Assembly: GCF_900115115.1 (NCBI RefSeq)
Contig: NZ_FOVI01000013.1
Coordinates: 19,165 to 83,164 of the forward strand
Origin: Paenimyroides ummariense
Lineage (GTDB): Bacteria > Bacteroidota > Bacteroidia > Flavobacteriales > Flavobacteriaceae
Length of the DNA stretch: 64,000 nucleotides
Reading direction: 5' to 3'
This document shows positions 17,960 to 26,877 of the stretch, in pieces (within the stretch, counting starts at the first letter, position 1; the number at the start of each line of letters is the position of its first letter). The position numbers and the translations under genes were made by a program. The notes below the pieces were generated by a model, which ran no database searches, was not told the origin of the DNA, and saw only the letters and a program-made list of their open reading frames with translations.

Positions 17960-18657
17960 ACTGTATAGTTATAGATGATGAGCCAGTAGCAAGAATGGGG
18001 ATGGAAGATTTGATTACCAACTCACCTCCTTTGGTTCTTTTAAAGTCATTTAGAAGTGCGATCGGTGTTGATGAGTTTTTAAAAAATCATCAGGTAGATA
18101 TTGTTTTTCTAGATATTGAAATGCCAGATTTAAATGGGATTGAATTTGCAGAAAGTGTTCCCGGTAATGTATTGGTGATCTTCACCACAGCGTACTCACA
18201 GTATGCAATTGACAGTTATAATTTAGACGCCTTGGATTATCTGGTTAAGCCTATATCACAAAAACGTTTTGATATTAGCATTTCCAAAGCGTCATCTTAT
18301 CTGTCTTTAATGAAAAAAGAAAAGTATATTGTGGAAAATGCTATGGAGGATTATATAATTGTCCGTGCAGATAAACGTTTCCATAAGATTTATTTTGATG
18401 ATATAATTTATATCGAAGCACTAAAGGATTATGTTATAATTAATATAATTAAAGACGATCGCCATATCACTTGGATGAACTTAAAAAATATATACAGTAA
18501 GCTCCCTTCAAATAAGTTTTCCCGGATAAATAGAAGTTATATAGTGAATAATAAATATGTAACCTCATTTAACAACTTTAGTGTTTGGATAGATGATTTG
18601 GAAATAAATCTAGGTAAAAATTACCGGGAGGATTTTTTTAGAAATTATAATTTTTAA
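17956..18657 (+). CDS. LytTR-family response regulator
   Basis: 233 residues. The receiver domain has the acidic pair DDE at 7-9, the phosphoacceptor aspartate at 53 (FLDIEMPDLNG), a threonine in VIFTTAYS and the lysine in DYLVKPI. The LytTR DNA-binding domain follows (YIEALKDYVIINII; RINRSYIVNNKYVTSF). LytTR proteins bind pairs of about 9-bp direct repeats roughly two helical turns apart. GTATAG repeats of 21-bp spacing occur upstream of this operon and six other genes in the window, which makes this regulator their likely activator. Confidence 0.92.
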   Translation: MNCIVIDDEPVARMGMEDLITNSPPLVLLKSFRSAIGVDEFLKNHQVDIVFLDIEMPDLNGIEFAESVPGNVLVIFTTAYSQYAIDSYNLDALDYLVKPISQKRFDISISKASSYLSLMKKEKYIVENAMEDYIIVRADKRFHKIYFDDIIYIEALKDYVIINIIKDDRHITWMNLKNIYSKLPSNKFSRINRSYIVNNKYVTSFNNFSVWIDDLEINLGKNYREDFFRNYNF

Positions 18658-18702
18658 ATTTTTCCAGAAGAAAAATAATTAATCGGAAATGATCTTATTT
18701 TG

Positions 18703-18765
18703 GTATAGTAATATAAGGTGTTTGTATAGATTCTAATTCTCACAATGTAAAGAGAGATATTTTTG
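18703..18765 (+). promoter_or_regulatory. LytTR-type repeat and promoter of the outer-membrane barrel gene
   Basis: TTGGTATAG (core 18703-18708) and TTTGTATAG (core 18724-18729) are 21 bp apart. A -7 element TATTTTTG lies at 18758-18765, starting 29 nt after the second core. The start codon is at 18791. Confidence 0.65.
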
Positions 18766-18790
18766 ATAAAAATTTAACTCGTTTATAATT

Positions 18791-19360
18791 ATGAAAAAGA
18801 TTCTATTGTTAACTGTATTTTTTATCGGATTAAGTAAAAGTTACGGTCAATTACATCTGGGAGTAAAAGCTGGAGCAAATCTTACAAAAATTGATGGTGA
18901 GGGTTTCAGCGATAAATTCGCTCTGGGATATCAGTTGGGAGGTTATACTTACTACGATTTCACTAAAGCATTAGGGTTACAGCTTGAGGTTCAATTCAAC
19001 CAGACAAATACTAAAATTGAAGATAGGTATGTTGATGTCTTGTTAAATACGTTTGACAAAAAGAAGAAGTTAAATTATGTATCTGTTCCACTATTATTAC
19101 GTGTTAACAGTCAAGGATTTATCACGCTTCTTGGAGGTCCGCAGTTCAGTTTTTTGTCTAATAGTAATCAATCAATCCTGCAGAATAGTAAAAAACTCTT
19201 TAAGAAAACTGATTTGGGACTTGTCGCTGGTGTTGAGATTAATTTGAGACCTTTGAGAATTTACGGCAGGTATACTTGGGGTTTCAGTGATGTTAGTAAC
19301 ATAGGTGATTCACCAAACAGTAGACAAATTCAGGTTGGATTAGCTGCTAATTTATTTTAA
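18791..19360 (+). CDS. Small outer-membrane beta-barrel protein (PorT/OMP_b-brl type)
   Basis: 189 residues with signal peptide MKKILLLTVFFIGLSKSYGQ. LHLGVKAGANLTKIDGEG begins the barrel. LGLQLEVQFNQTNTK and FITLLGGPQFSFLS are further strands, and it ends QVGLAANLF with a terminal phenylalanine, as BAM substrates do. This is the outer-membrane protein beta-barrel family common in Bacteroidota. It follows the two-component genes and has its own LytTR-type repeat, so it is probably a direct target of that regulator. Confidence 0.85.
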   Translation: MKKILLLTVFFIGLSKSYGQLHLGVKAGANLTKIDGEGFSDKFALGYQLGGYTYYDFTKALGLQLEVQFNQTNTKIEDRYVDVLLNTFDKKKKLNYVSVPLLLRVNSQGFITLLGGPQFSFLSNSNQSILQNSKKLFKKTDLGLVAGVEINLRPLRIYGRYTWGFSDVSNIGDSPNSRQIQVGLAANLF

Positions 19361-19397
19361 ATATTTTTTTTTCATTAATAATTGATCTTGATTTTTT

Positions 19398-19430
19398 ACT
19401 TCTTTCAGAATTTTTCTGAAAGAAGTTTTT
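19398..19430 (+). terminator. Terminator of the barrel gene
   Basis: ACTTCTTTCAGAA - TTT - TTCTGAAAGAAGT is a perfect 13-bp stem followed by TTTT. Confidence 0.85.
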
Positions 19431-19767
19431 GATTATATACGACATTAATTAAAGGAGTATTTAAATTTGTTTTTTCTTCGATATTTGGAGTTGTCTTAGT
19501 AGTAGTATAGGTAAAATTAGTACTTAATTGGCTCGTAGTAATTTATTTATTGGCGAAATTCAGTATTAAAATCACAATTATTTCTCTCAAAGTTTCCTCG
19601 TCATTAATTACTAAAATGCTTAAAGATATTTACTTCGTAAAACGATACAGCAATCAATGAGATATTGATTAATTATGACTTTAACAGTAAAATACTATCT
19701 CTTCCTGATGGAAATCAGAATATATGTAGAAAGTTAAATTTGAGATTTACTTGCTTTGTAATATTAG
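19431..19767. other. Gene-free stretch
   Basis: About 340 nt of AT-rich DNA between a plus-strand terminator and the end of a minus-strand pseudogene. One GTATAG at 19505 has no partner at 21 bp. Nothing else was recognised. Confidence 0.35.
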
Positions 19768-21160
19768 CTAAAAATCACGGATTATTTTATCTGCATTTTC
19801 AAAAGTGGTAGAACTTTCAAAATACTTATTTATGATCAACTGAGTTAATTCTACGTTATTGAGTCCAGACTTCAGTGTAGAACATAAGAAATCGTAATTG
19901 GTATTTGTGTCGTTACTAACTATTAAGCCACAACCACATTTTTTCTTCTCCAATTTCTTTTTCAATTGCTGTAAAAATTATAGGTGCATAATAATAAACA
20001 TATAGTTTTCGGTCTAAATAGTCAGATTGTGACGTAATCTTTGCAAATGGAATAATATGGGGTGGGAGAAATCCTTTAAATTTTACAACTTTTTACTGAT
20101 ACTGTTGTCGTACACTTTTTCTCCTATGTCATTTTTTGTGAGCTTAAGCGATAAGTATTCTGCAAAACCTTCGCTAATCATATCCCGAAGTTCCGAATTA
20201 AAGACTTTGTACTTTTCAAAATAGTAATGGCCTAGTTCATGAGCTATAAACGGACGGTACTAATTTTGTATTTTTTGGGTTAAACAAACTTTTAAGACCA
20301 TTATCACCCCAACCAATACTGTATTGAGGGATAAGATATATAAGCCAACCGTCTTTTGAGGTTGGTGTGGTACGGATAAATACCGTTGCCTGCTCAAAGG
20401 GAATGTTTAGTTTTGACTCGTAAAGTTTTTTAAAATTGTTAACTAGACGACTGAATTCTTTGATTTAGTCTTTACTTAAATAGGGATTTAGTACGTAAGT
20501 ACCGTTGTTTTCTGTCAAGGCATAATTATCTAGAAAAAGAGATAATTCTTGAGTTATATTGCTCTTAAAATTCTAAGACTTTTTATTTATAGGCAAATTA
20601 CCATTAATGTAAAGTGTATTGCAATCGTCACAAACAAGGTCAATATCATACATCACCTTTTCAGAAGTTTTGTCTGCTTCTATATCATATAGAACAGGAT
20701 ATCAGGCAGATGAACACCATCGGTTCTCAATGAATTATGGTTAAAAGCAATATTCCCTTTCCAATCTTTCCTACTGTAATTCTCAATAGTATCCTTAACA
20801 ACAGGATATTTTCCAACATACTCAATCTGTACTGTGTTAGGTAAAAATTTTTCCGTTCTTGTATTATTGGTAAAAAAATAGGCATTTGTTTCACCAGTAG
20901 AAGTTATATCACTTAATGATTTACTGGGATAAATTAAAAAGTAGTTTGGCTCCATGCTTCTGAAGTGAAGGTGGTTCATTCCTGAATTAAGTCTTATGAT
21001 GTAGTTTTAAATATCAGGGATGTTGCTTAAAGTAAGATTGCAATCAAATGTTCCCTCTTTAACTGAAATATGTACTGTACCTGTAAGTAAAAGATTCTTT
21101 TGTTGAGCAAAAAAAATATTTGATAGCAAAAGTAGTTATGAAAAAAAATAGTCTTTCCAT
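19768..21160 (-). pseudogene. Secreted zinc metallopeptidase (M1-like), heavily decayed
   Basis: Conceptual translation from 21160 begins MERLFFFITTFA, then (shifted) NIFFAQQKNLLLTGTVHISV. It passes stops after NIPDI, NKKS and LSKD and frameshifts near 20690, 20265 and 19935. The catalytic stretch is clear: RPFIAHELGHYYFEKY (HExxH) and, downstream, MISEGFAEYLSLKL with the third-ligand glutamate. After KKL-stop, DRKLYVYYYAPIIFTAIEKE and a last block to 19768 look like the C-terminal helices of M1-like enzymes. About 460 codons are traceable with at least six lesions. Confidence 0.75.
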
Positions 21161-21200
21161 TTAGATTTTTTTAATTTAAAATAGGTAATTTATTTATAGG

Positions 21201-21497
21201 TTAATCATTATTTTTACGTACGTAAACTAAATTATACCTGCTTTTATGAAGAATAAACTGTTGATTATCCCATTCGATCATTTATTTTAAGGTTCTCTTC
21301 TTATCACTTGAATTTTCGTAGTAGGACTCGGCAATTTTATAACCCGTCCAGTAAGCGATGTCACCTGGTATTTCCTTATGAATTTTAGAAGCATAAAAAA
21401 ATATTTTATAAAATATCTTGTATAGTATTCGGCTTTTAATTTTTTCCAAAGAATCTTTTTTAATTAATTTACTGTATTTAAAATTATACTTTCTCAT
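21201..21497 (-). pseudogene. 3' fragment of a DUF2268-like zinc peptidase
   Basis: The frame from 21497 reads KIHKEIPGDIAYWTGYKIAE and SYYENSSDKKRTLK, an in-frame stop (21282-21284), then IEWDNQQFILHKSRYN to 21201. The G-x-x-A-Y-W-x-G-Y-K-I stretch is the C-terminal signature seen in DUF2268/lipoprotein Zn-peptidases; compare LNYWLGYRIVSKYVEEYG in the intact gene at 24771-25784. The HExxH part is missing. Confidence 0.55.
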
Positions 21498-21499
21498 AA

Positions 21500-21943
21500 T
21501 TAAGACTTTTTATGAACAGACAGTACTTTCTCGTCTAAAAAAAATTTTATTTTTTTTCGTTTGAAAATCAAAAAATATAGGGATGCAATATTATTTTTAG
21601 AAGTAAAGTTATACTGCCAACTTATCCTGTGGCGGTTTTTGGACGTTTGGATAATGATGCGGTAATTTATACTAGAGCAATACCACCTAAAATGAAATGG
21701 CATTCCAGTTAAAATTCCATCTAATTTTGTAATATACAAACCATCATCAATATCTGTTGACGTATTGTAAAAATGATTTATTTCACCGCCCTTATTAGCA
21801 GAAATTTTATATTTAAACGGTGTAAGTACGGTGATTATGTCTTCAATCCATTGTTTCTGTATTTCGTGTAAAGTAGAATTTTCGAGTATTGAATGGTTCT
21901 CAAGTGGCATAAATGGAAATAGTAGTATGTTCCTTTTTTTCAT
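21500..21943 (-). CDS. Hypothetical protein, 147 aa, under a LytTR-type repeat
   Basis: The ATG at 21943 gives MKKRNILLFPFMPLENHSIL with no clear signal peptide. The rest is Lys/Ile/Phe-rich (HFYNTSTDIDDGLYITKLDG; FFLDEKVLSVHKKS) and matches no known family. It may be a fragment of a longer gene. The promoter region has the 21-bp-spaced repeat shared by six other genes, with the proximal core 57 nt before the start. This is the best argument that the gene is real or was recently so. Confidence 0.45.
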   Translation of the reverse strand: MKKRNILLFPFMPLENHSILENSTLHEIQKQWIEDIITVLTPFKYKISANKGGEINHFYNTSTDIDDGLYITKLDGILTGMPFHFRWYCSSINYRIIIQTSKNRHRISWQYNFTSKNNIASLYFLIFKRKKIKFFLDEKVLSVHKKS

Positions 21944-21968
21944 ATGGTATAATGTATAGCGTACAATT

Positions 21969-22026
21969 TTACGACAATCAATAACAGTATATGATTTAAC
22001 TATACAAACTATTAGGTATTTTATAC
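21969..22026 (-). promoter_or_regulatory. LytTR-type repeat upstream of 21500-21943
   Basis: On the minus strand, TTGTATAAA (core 22026-22021) and TTTGTATAG (core 22005-22000) are 21 bp apart. A -7-like TAAAATTG begins 29 nt after the proximal core, the same distance as at 18703-18765. Confidence 0.55.
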
Positions 22027-22150
22027 AATAGTAACTATTTGCTCTACAAGAATGTCCAATCTTTCATCAAATTAAATTTTGTATTGGATTTTGTGGAGTG
22101 TAATACATTGTGCATTATTAATTTTATGCAGAGCTATATTGAGTTTATAA

Positions 22151-22184
22151 TAAAAAGCCAAAGTATGAAATAAACTTTGGCTTA
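22151..22184 (-). terminator. Terminator for the minus-strand S41 pseudogene unit
   Basis: AAGCCAAAGT (22155-22164) pairs with ACTTTGGCTT (22174-22183). Read on the minus strand the stem is followed by TTTTTATT. Confidence 0.7.
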
Positions 22185-22273
22185 ATTGATCTTCTTTAAC
22201 CAAAGCAATAAAGATCTATAGAGATATATGCACTACATAGTCCATATAGTATGTTGCAATAATACATGTTTAA

Positions 22274-23352
22274 CTAGCTATGTGATATTTTTTTATACCA
22301 AATGGATACAATTCTAGAGGAACTCTGTGAACTGTCTTGTTTGCTAGATACATCGTATAAATATCTTTCATTGTTATAATCTTCGAAATTATCTTTACTT
22401 ACCCATATCGGTGACGCCGCAATGGGACTTTCATATGTTTTACTGTCCATTATATATATAGGGAAGTAGGGGATATTAGCTTAAGTCACTTCCACCACCG
22501 TTGTTTTGAACATCTATGATTAGGTTTTTTACTGATGTCAGGTTATCTTTGTGGTTTAGGATCAATGAATCTATAATCCTTTTTGTTTCAAAATCGAAAG
22601 TGTTAATTATGAAGTTATTAGTATTGCTGTCTAGCTTTACAAAGTAGGTTGAGTCGCGCAGATTATAAGCTTCACTTTTCTTGATTTTCGATTTACCACG
22701 GTAGAATGTGTTTGCTCTGCCTAACTTAAGAATATCTTTTTTTAAGACAACTTTAAACGTAGAGGACTTCTGAGCGAAGCTCCAGTAATTTGCGTAAAGT
22801 TCGCCTCCTGGATTTTTATAAAATGCGATTTTCAAATCTCCTATCGAACCTAAAGCTGCCCGTTTTTCTATAGGTGTATTTGTAAGCAACCCTACAAACT
22901 GTCTTCCTTTTTTCTTGTTTTTCTATACATGAACATCAAAAGCTCCGATACCATAATTACATGTTCTTTCAATTTCGTTTGTTTTAACGGGCTTTACAGT
23001 AAGTTTCTCGACATTTTCTGCTATAAATTTTGAAACAGACAGTGTTTGGTTGAAGGTTTTAAAGGAATAGTAGCTGTCTGTTGTATAAATTTGTTGATGT
23101 ACATCTCTTAAGAAAGAAAGATAAAACTGTAAAATTCCTAAACATTCTTTTTAAGTTCTGAGTTTTTTTGCAGCTTTTTTTACTTGATGCTTATGTTTTT
23201 GGTACTCTTTCATAAACCTGATGGGCAAAAGAAGCGGAGTTTTTTTCAATTTGCTCTGTCACATAGTTTATTTTTTCAGAGCAGTTACAACTTTTCTGGG
23301 AAAATACTGAAATGGAAGAGAGAGTAAAAAATAGAATAGTGATAATTCGTAT
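22274..23352 (-). pseudogene. Second S41-family peptidase, decayed
   Basis: The signal-peptide part reads IRIITILFFTLSSISVFSQ with ATA where a start codon is expected, followed by CNCSEKINYVTEQIEKNSAS. After frameshifts near 23190 and 22920 comes an open part from 22889 (EKRAALGSIGDLKIAFYKN; LTSVKNLIIDVQNNGGGSDL) with the S41 signature N-N-G-G-G-S. It then stops, but the frame-shifted text runs on (YPLLPYIYNGQ; PIWVSKDNFEDYNNERYL) to a stop at 22274. The serine region is missing, so the gene is also truncated. It is a different S41 subfamily from the intact neighbour. Confidence 0.7.
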
Positions 23353-23362
23353 TTATAGTTGT

Positions 23363-24715
23363 TTAAAAGTTTTTTAAAATATAATCTAGTGCTTTTGCAG
23401 ATGGAACGTGGATATCTGGTCTTACACCATGGCGGTCTCCTTCATTGGTTCCTACATCATAGTCCATTGAAGTAGATATGTTGAGGATCAGTTTTGAGTT
23501 TGGCAGTTTAATCTGTATGCTTTCTCCTCCAGATACTACGAAACCGCCCGACTCTTCACCTACCAGAATCCCTGTGCGGTAATACTTAAGTGCATTAGCG
23601 AAATCGGCTGCAGAGGAAAACGTTTGCCCGCTTATAAGGACTATTACACTTCCCTTAAACTTTTGATCTTCTCCTTTTGTATTTATCAAATTGGACGATT
23701 TAATTTCTGTTCCAATTTTTCCTGATGTGTTACTCAAAATTTTTTGCGTATATTCTAAGTCTGTGTAGCTGCTGTTTTTTAAAAACTGTTTCTGTGTTTC
23801 ACTGTATTTTGTTACTGTCTTATTATATTGCGTAAACGGTTGTGATACCAAGTAGCTTAGTAGTTCATCTCCAAGTTCTGAGTTTCCGCCTCCATTTTCC
23901 CGTATATCTATTATAAGGTTTGTTATATTTTCTTGTTTTAACCTATCAAACATTTCAAGTAAAAATGTTTTAAAAAACTCTAAATCTGAAAAACTTCTAA
24001 TAGTAAGTAGCGCATAGTTTTTATCTTTTACTATGCAGTAACTAAAATTTTCAATTTTATTATTTTTTTGAGATGTATTTTTTAATTGTGATCGCTTTAA
24101 TATATTAATATCTACATTAGTCTCGTCTTCAAATACTATCTTTAAGGTGTCTTTTTTTTCGATGAAAAGATTGTAGTAGTCGTTGAAGTAATATTGGCTT
24201 AAGGCGATACTACTTTTATTTGTTTCGGCACTTGTGTAGCTTCCAAAAAGTTTTATGATTTTATGTACATTTATTCCGTCTATTCGCACTATTTTTTTTC
24301 CAATAACATTATCTGGAACAAAATTCTGGTAACCGTCTTTTATTGACTTTATAAACAGTGAGTTATTTTGAATCCCTACTGTAAAAGGAAAGATGAGGTA
24401 GTCTGTTTCAGAAATGCGGTCCGCTATGTTAAGTTCTGTATGACCATCCCTTAATTTAGCGATAATTGGTTGAAAAGCAAGATAAAAATCAAAGGGACTA
24501 ATTATATCTTTCTTTAAAATTCTTCTATGAGCACGGTTGATGAGGCGTACAAATTTTTTTTTTGAAATTTGGCTGTAAGGACTTACGCTTGCGTCTTCGA
24601 TGGTGTATTTAATATAATCAACATCTTCATCTACTTCGTCTTTTGAAATAAGTTTTACAGTTTGGCTATAAATATTTAGCGTAAAAAGTATCGGAAGGTA
24701 TAGTAATATCTTCAT
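23363..24715 (-). CDS. Secreted S41-family peptidase
   Basis: 450 residues with signal peptide MKILLYLPILFTLNIYSQ. An N-terminal helical domain (AHRRILKKDIISPFDFYLAF, KLRDGHTELN) is followed by the PDZ-like region and the S41 core: LIIDIRENGGGNSELGDELL near 268-287 and VIVLISGQTFSSAADFANAL, with the predicted nucleophile serine at about 367, then VGEESGGFVVSGGES and DRHGVRPDI. It probably degrades or processes proteins outside the inner membrane. The broken copy at 323-1699 is its close paralogue. It is 56 nt downstream of the Zn-peptidase lipoprotein gene on the same strand. Confidence 0.88.
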   Translation of the reverse strand: MKILLYLPILFTLNIYSQTVKLISKDEVDEDVDYIKYTIEDASVSPYSQISKKKFVRLINRAHRRILKKDIISPFDFYLAFQPIIAKLRDGHTELNIADRISETDYLIFPFTVGIQNNSLFIKSIKDGYQNFVPDNVIGKKIVRIDGINVHKIIKLFGSYTSAETNKSSIALSQYYFNDYYNLFIEKKDTLKIVFEDETNVDINILKRSQLKNTSQKNNKIENFSYCIVKDKNYALLTIRSFSDLEFFKTFLLEMFDRLKQENITNLIIDIRENGGGNSELGDELLSYLVSQPFTQYNKTVTKYSETQKQFLKNSSYTDLEYTQKILSNTSGKIGTEIKSSNLINTKGEDQKFKGSVIVLISGQTFSSAADFANALKYYRTGILVGEESGGFVVSGGESIQIKLPNSKLILNISTSMDYDVGTNEGDRHGVRPDIHVPSAKALDYILKNF

Positions 24716-24770
24716 TGGATGTGTTCTTATATTTTATACTTATAAAGAGCTGTTCAAATTACGAGATTTT

Positions 24771-25784
24771 CTAAAGATTGTTTATATATTGTTCGTACTT
24801 ACTTTTTTCAAAAACTTCTTTAGCGGTCAGTTCGTAAATGTCTTTCCATGAGTCTTCACCATACTCCTCTACATATTTGCTAACAATTCTGTATCCTAAC
24901 CAGTAATTTAAAGTTTTCGGAGCTTTTGGAAATAGTTTGAATTTTTCATTTCTGAGGAGGGGATTGTTGCCGGAATTATCTGAAAAGTAAATTTTGCTTT
25001 TCAGAAAGATTTCTTTTTCATTCTCTATAAACCAACTCCATTCCTCTCTAGTCATATTTTCAACTGCCTCATATTCTGTTATTTTTTTATCAAAAAATAT
25101 GTATGTGAAATAGCAGGCAAATCCTTCGTCAATTGTTTGGCTTAGTGCAGAATGACGTTCGCTATCATTATTTCGAAACTGTTCATATACGAAATGATTA
25201 AGTTCATGTGCAAATCCTTTTTCTAACGTATAACGCAGATCCAGAGATTCATTATTAATTTCAAACGCAAATTCCATAGAACTGCATCCTCCAAACCCAA
25301 TTCCGGTAATCGGAGTAAATAACATACTTACCTTTGCTGTAGGCTTATACGGAACAAGTCTGTTGAACTTTTCTAAATTTGATCTCAGCAGATGGTTTAT
25401 ATTAATGCTTGTAATTTCTTTTGTGTGGTCGACGAATTGTTGCTTATTCTCTTTAAAAAGAATTTTATTCCATTTTATCATTCCGTTTTTATTATTGAAC
25501 AGATAACTGTTTTCTTCGCCAAATATTGAGCCGTAGCAGTTATCCCATAAGCTTTTATGGGGGAGATATACCTTGCTTTGAATCATTAAGGAATCAAATT
25601 TAGATTTTTTATGGGCAAGAATCTGGTATTTAAAAAGATTGTGTACAGTAATATTATCTACCACAATGCTGTCCGATATTTTTTCAATTTGCTTGTAGTT
25701 GAAATCTGACTGTACAATTTTTTTAAGTTTGCAAGAACTCGCAATTGCACAAAATGTAAAAAGCAATAAATATTTTGAATTCAT
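24771..25784 (-). CDS. DUF2268-like zinc-dependent protease, lipoprotein
   Basis: 337 residues. The N-terminus MNSKYLLLFTFCAIASSC is a lipoprotein signal. The motif GFAHELNHFVYE gives HExxH at 193-197, and TIDEGFACYFTYIFF about 25 residues later provides the probable third metal ligand (Glu). The C-terminal LNYWLGYRIVSKYVEEYGED is typical of DUF2268/putative Zn-protease lipoproteins. It is probably a cell-envelope protease. It is the first gene of a minus-strand unit with the S41 peptidase. Confidence 0.8.
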   Translation of the reverse strand: MNSKYLLLFTFCAIASSCKLKKIVQSDFNYKQIEKISDSIVVDNITVHNLFKYQILAHKKSKFDSLMIQSKVYLPHKSLWDNCYGSIFGEENSYLFNNKNGMIKWNKILFKENKQQFVDHTKEITSININHLLRSNLEKFNRLVPYKPTAKVSMLFTPITGIGFGGCSSMEFAFEINNESLDLRYTLEKGFAHELNHFVYEQFRNNDSERHSALSQTIDEGFACYFTYIFFDKKITEYEAVENMTREEWSWFIENEKEIFLKSKIYFSDNSGNNPLLRNEKFKLFPKAPKTLNYWLGYRIVSKYVEEYGEDSWKDIYELTAKEVFEKSKYEQYINNL

Positions 25785-25925
25785 TTTTTCTCTTATAGTT
25801 CGATTAAAAAATTATACTGTGAAGACACCGCTTTAAAAGTAGTACTTTAAAGCGATCTAATAGGAAGATTTAAAATACAAAAATAACAACTTCTTTTGAT
25901 TAAAGAATATTTTTTTTCAAAAATT

Positions 25926-26150
25926 AGGTGGTATTTAATAATCCATACGGAGAAATAATAGACCGCGATATACGTTACATTAAAGCATTATGAGGAAAAC
26001 AACCTGCAAACTTTTTTGTGAAAATTCACAAGTTCTTTATCGTATTGTTAGATAAAATGGAAGAAATGTATAGCGATTCTCTTTGGATCGTCAATAAAGC
26101 GTTAACAATAGTGCACAAATGTAGTACGTTTTTCTTATATAATAAATAAC
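25926..26150 (+). pseudogene. Possible gene remnant
   Basis: One plus frame keeps a coding-like text: NNPYGEIIDRDIRYIKAL, a stop, then GKQPANFFVKIHKFFIVLLD and MYSDSLWIVNKALTIVHK. There is no start codon and no recognisable family. The rest of 25800-26700 is AT-rich and shows only a hairpin at 26440-26467. Confidence 0.25.
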
Positions 26151-26439
26151 AAGATCGCCATATTTTTTTAAGCTTATAACTGATAGCAGTACTAAATTAA
26201 TACTTAGGACGATACAGCTTATTTATCTGGGTCAAGAATTTGTTGGTACTGTAAGAAAGGTGTTTCGTCTAAAATAAAGGTATATTGGTCTAATAAAGAA
26301 ATACCGTTAGATTTTATTTACTAATATTGAAATCAGATAATACAGCTTTTTATATCTAAATATGCATTTTCTAGCTTATATAGTTGTTACAAATGAAAAA
26401 AATAGAAAAAGAATAAATAGTTTTGTTATTGATTGATTG

Positions 26440-26471
26440 AAAGGCTGAAGGTTTTTACCTTTGGCTTTTTT
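26440..26471 (+). terminator. Hairpin with T run, orphan
   Basis: AAGGCTGAAGGT (26440-26451) pairs with ACCTTTGGCTTT (26456-26467) through three G-T pairs, followed by TTTTC. No intact gene lies upstream on this strand, so it may be left from a deleted gene. Confidence 0.45.
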
Positions 26472-26706
26472 TCTATATAAGAGTATTGACAAAAGCGTAT
26501 TAAGTTTAAGTTGTTTTACCTCTTCATTAATTGCTCTAGTATATTGTTCTTTTACCTTAAATCTTTTTGAAGATTTTATTTGATTGGAATCAAATGTTTT
26601 TATTGAACTAAAACTTTTCCTTCTACACATTATAATAATCTTATGCTTCGCGCAAGTAAGTTTTTATCTCTTATGGTTCTAAAAATAGTAAGTCCTTAAC
26701 TAACCG

Positions 26707-26790
26707 GTATGGTAATATGTTGTATTGGTATAATTTAAGGTGTTGTTGGTATAGTAAATAAAACATTGTTTTATAAATATAGTAATATTG
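26707..26790 (+). promoter_or_regulatory. Triple LytTR-type repeat and promoter
   Basis: Three cores, GTATGG (26707), GTATAA (26728) and GTATAG (26749-26754), each with a preceding G or TTG, are spaced exactly 21 and 21 bp. A -7-like TAATATTG at 26783-26790 starts 29 nt after the last core. The start codon of the next gene is at 26878. Confidence 0.65.
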
Positions 26791-26877
26791 TATCAGTACT
26801 TTATATATAGTGAAATGTAAGGTAGTATTAAGGGTTTAACATAACCATTGTTTAAGAGATTATTGTGTGAATATTAT

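Noticed and set aside
19505..19510. GTATAG core in the gap after the barrel gene
   Set aside because: No second core at 21 bp on either side, so it does not fit the regulon pattern.
25793..25817. TTATAG and TTATAC before the HELNH lipoprotein gene
   Set aside because: The spacing is 19 bp, not 21, and the cores are weak.
26376..26630. 84-codon minus-strand frame with a C-terminal hydrophobic stretch
   Set aside because: It reads through a terminator-like hairpin (26440-26467) and has no family-like motif; probably chance.
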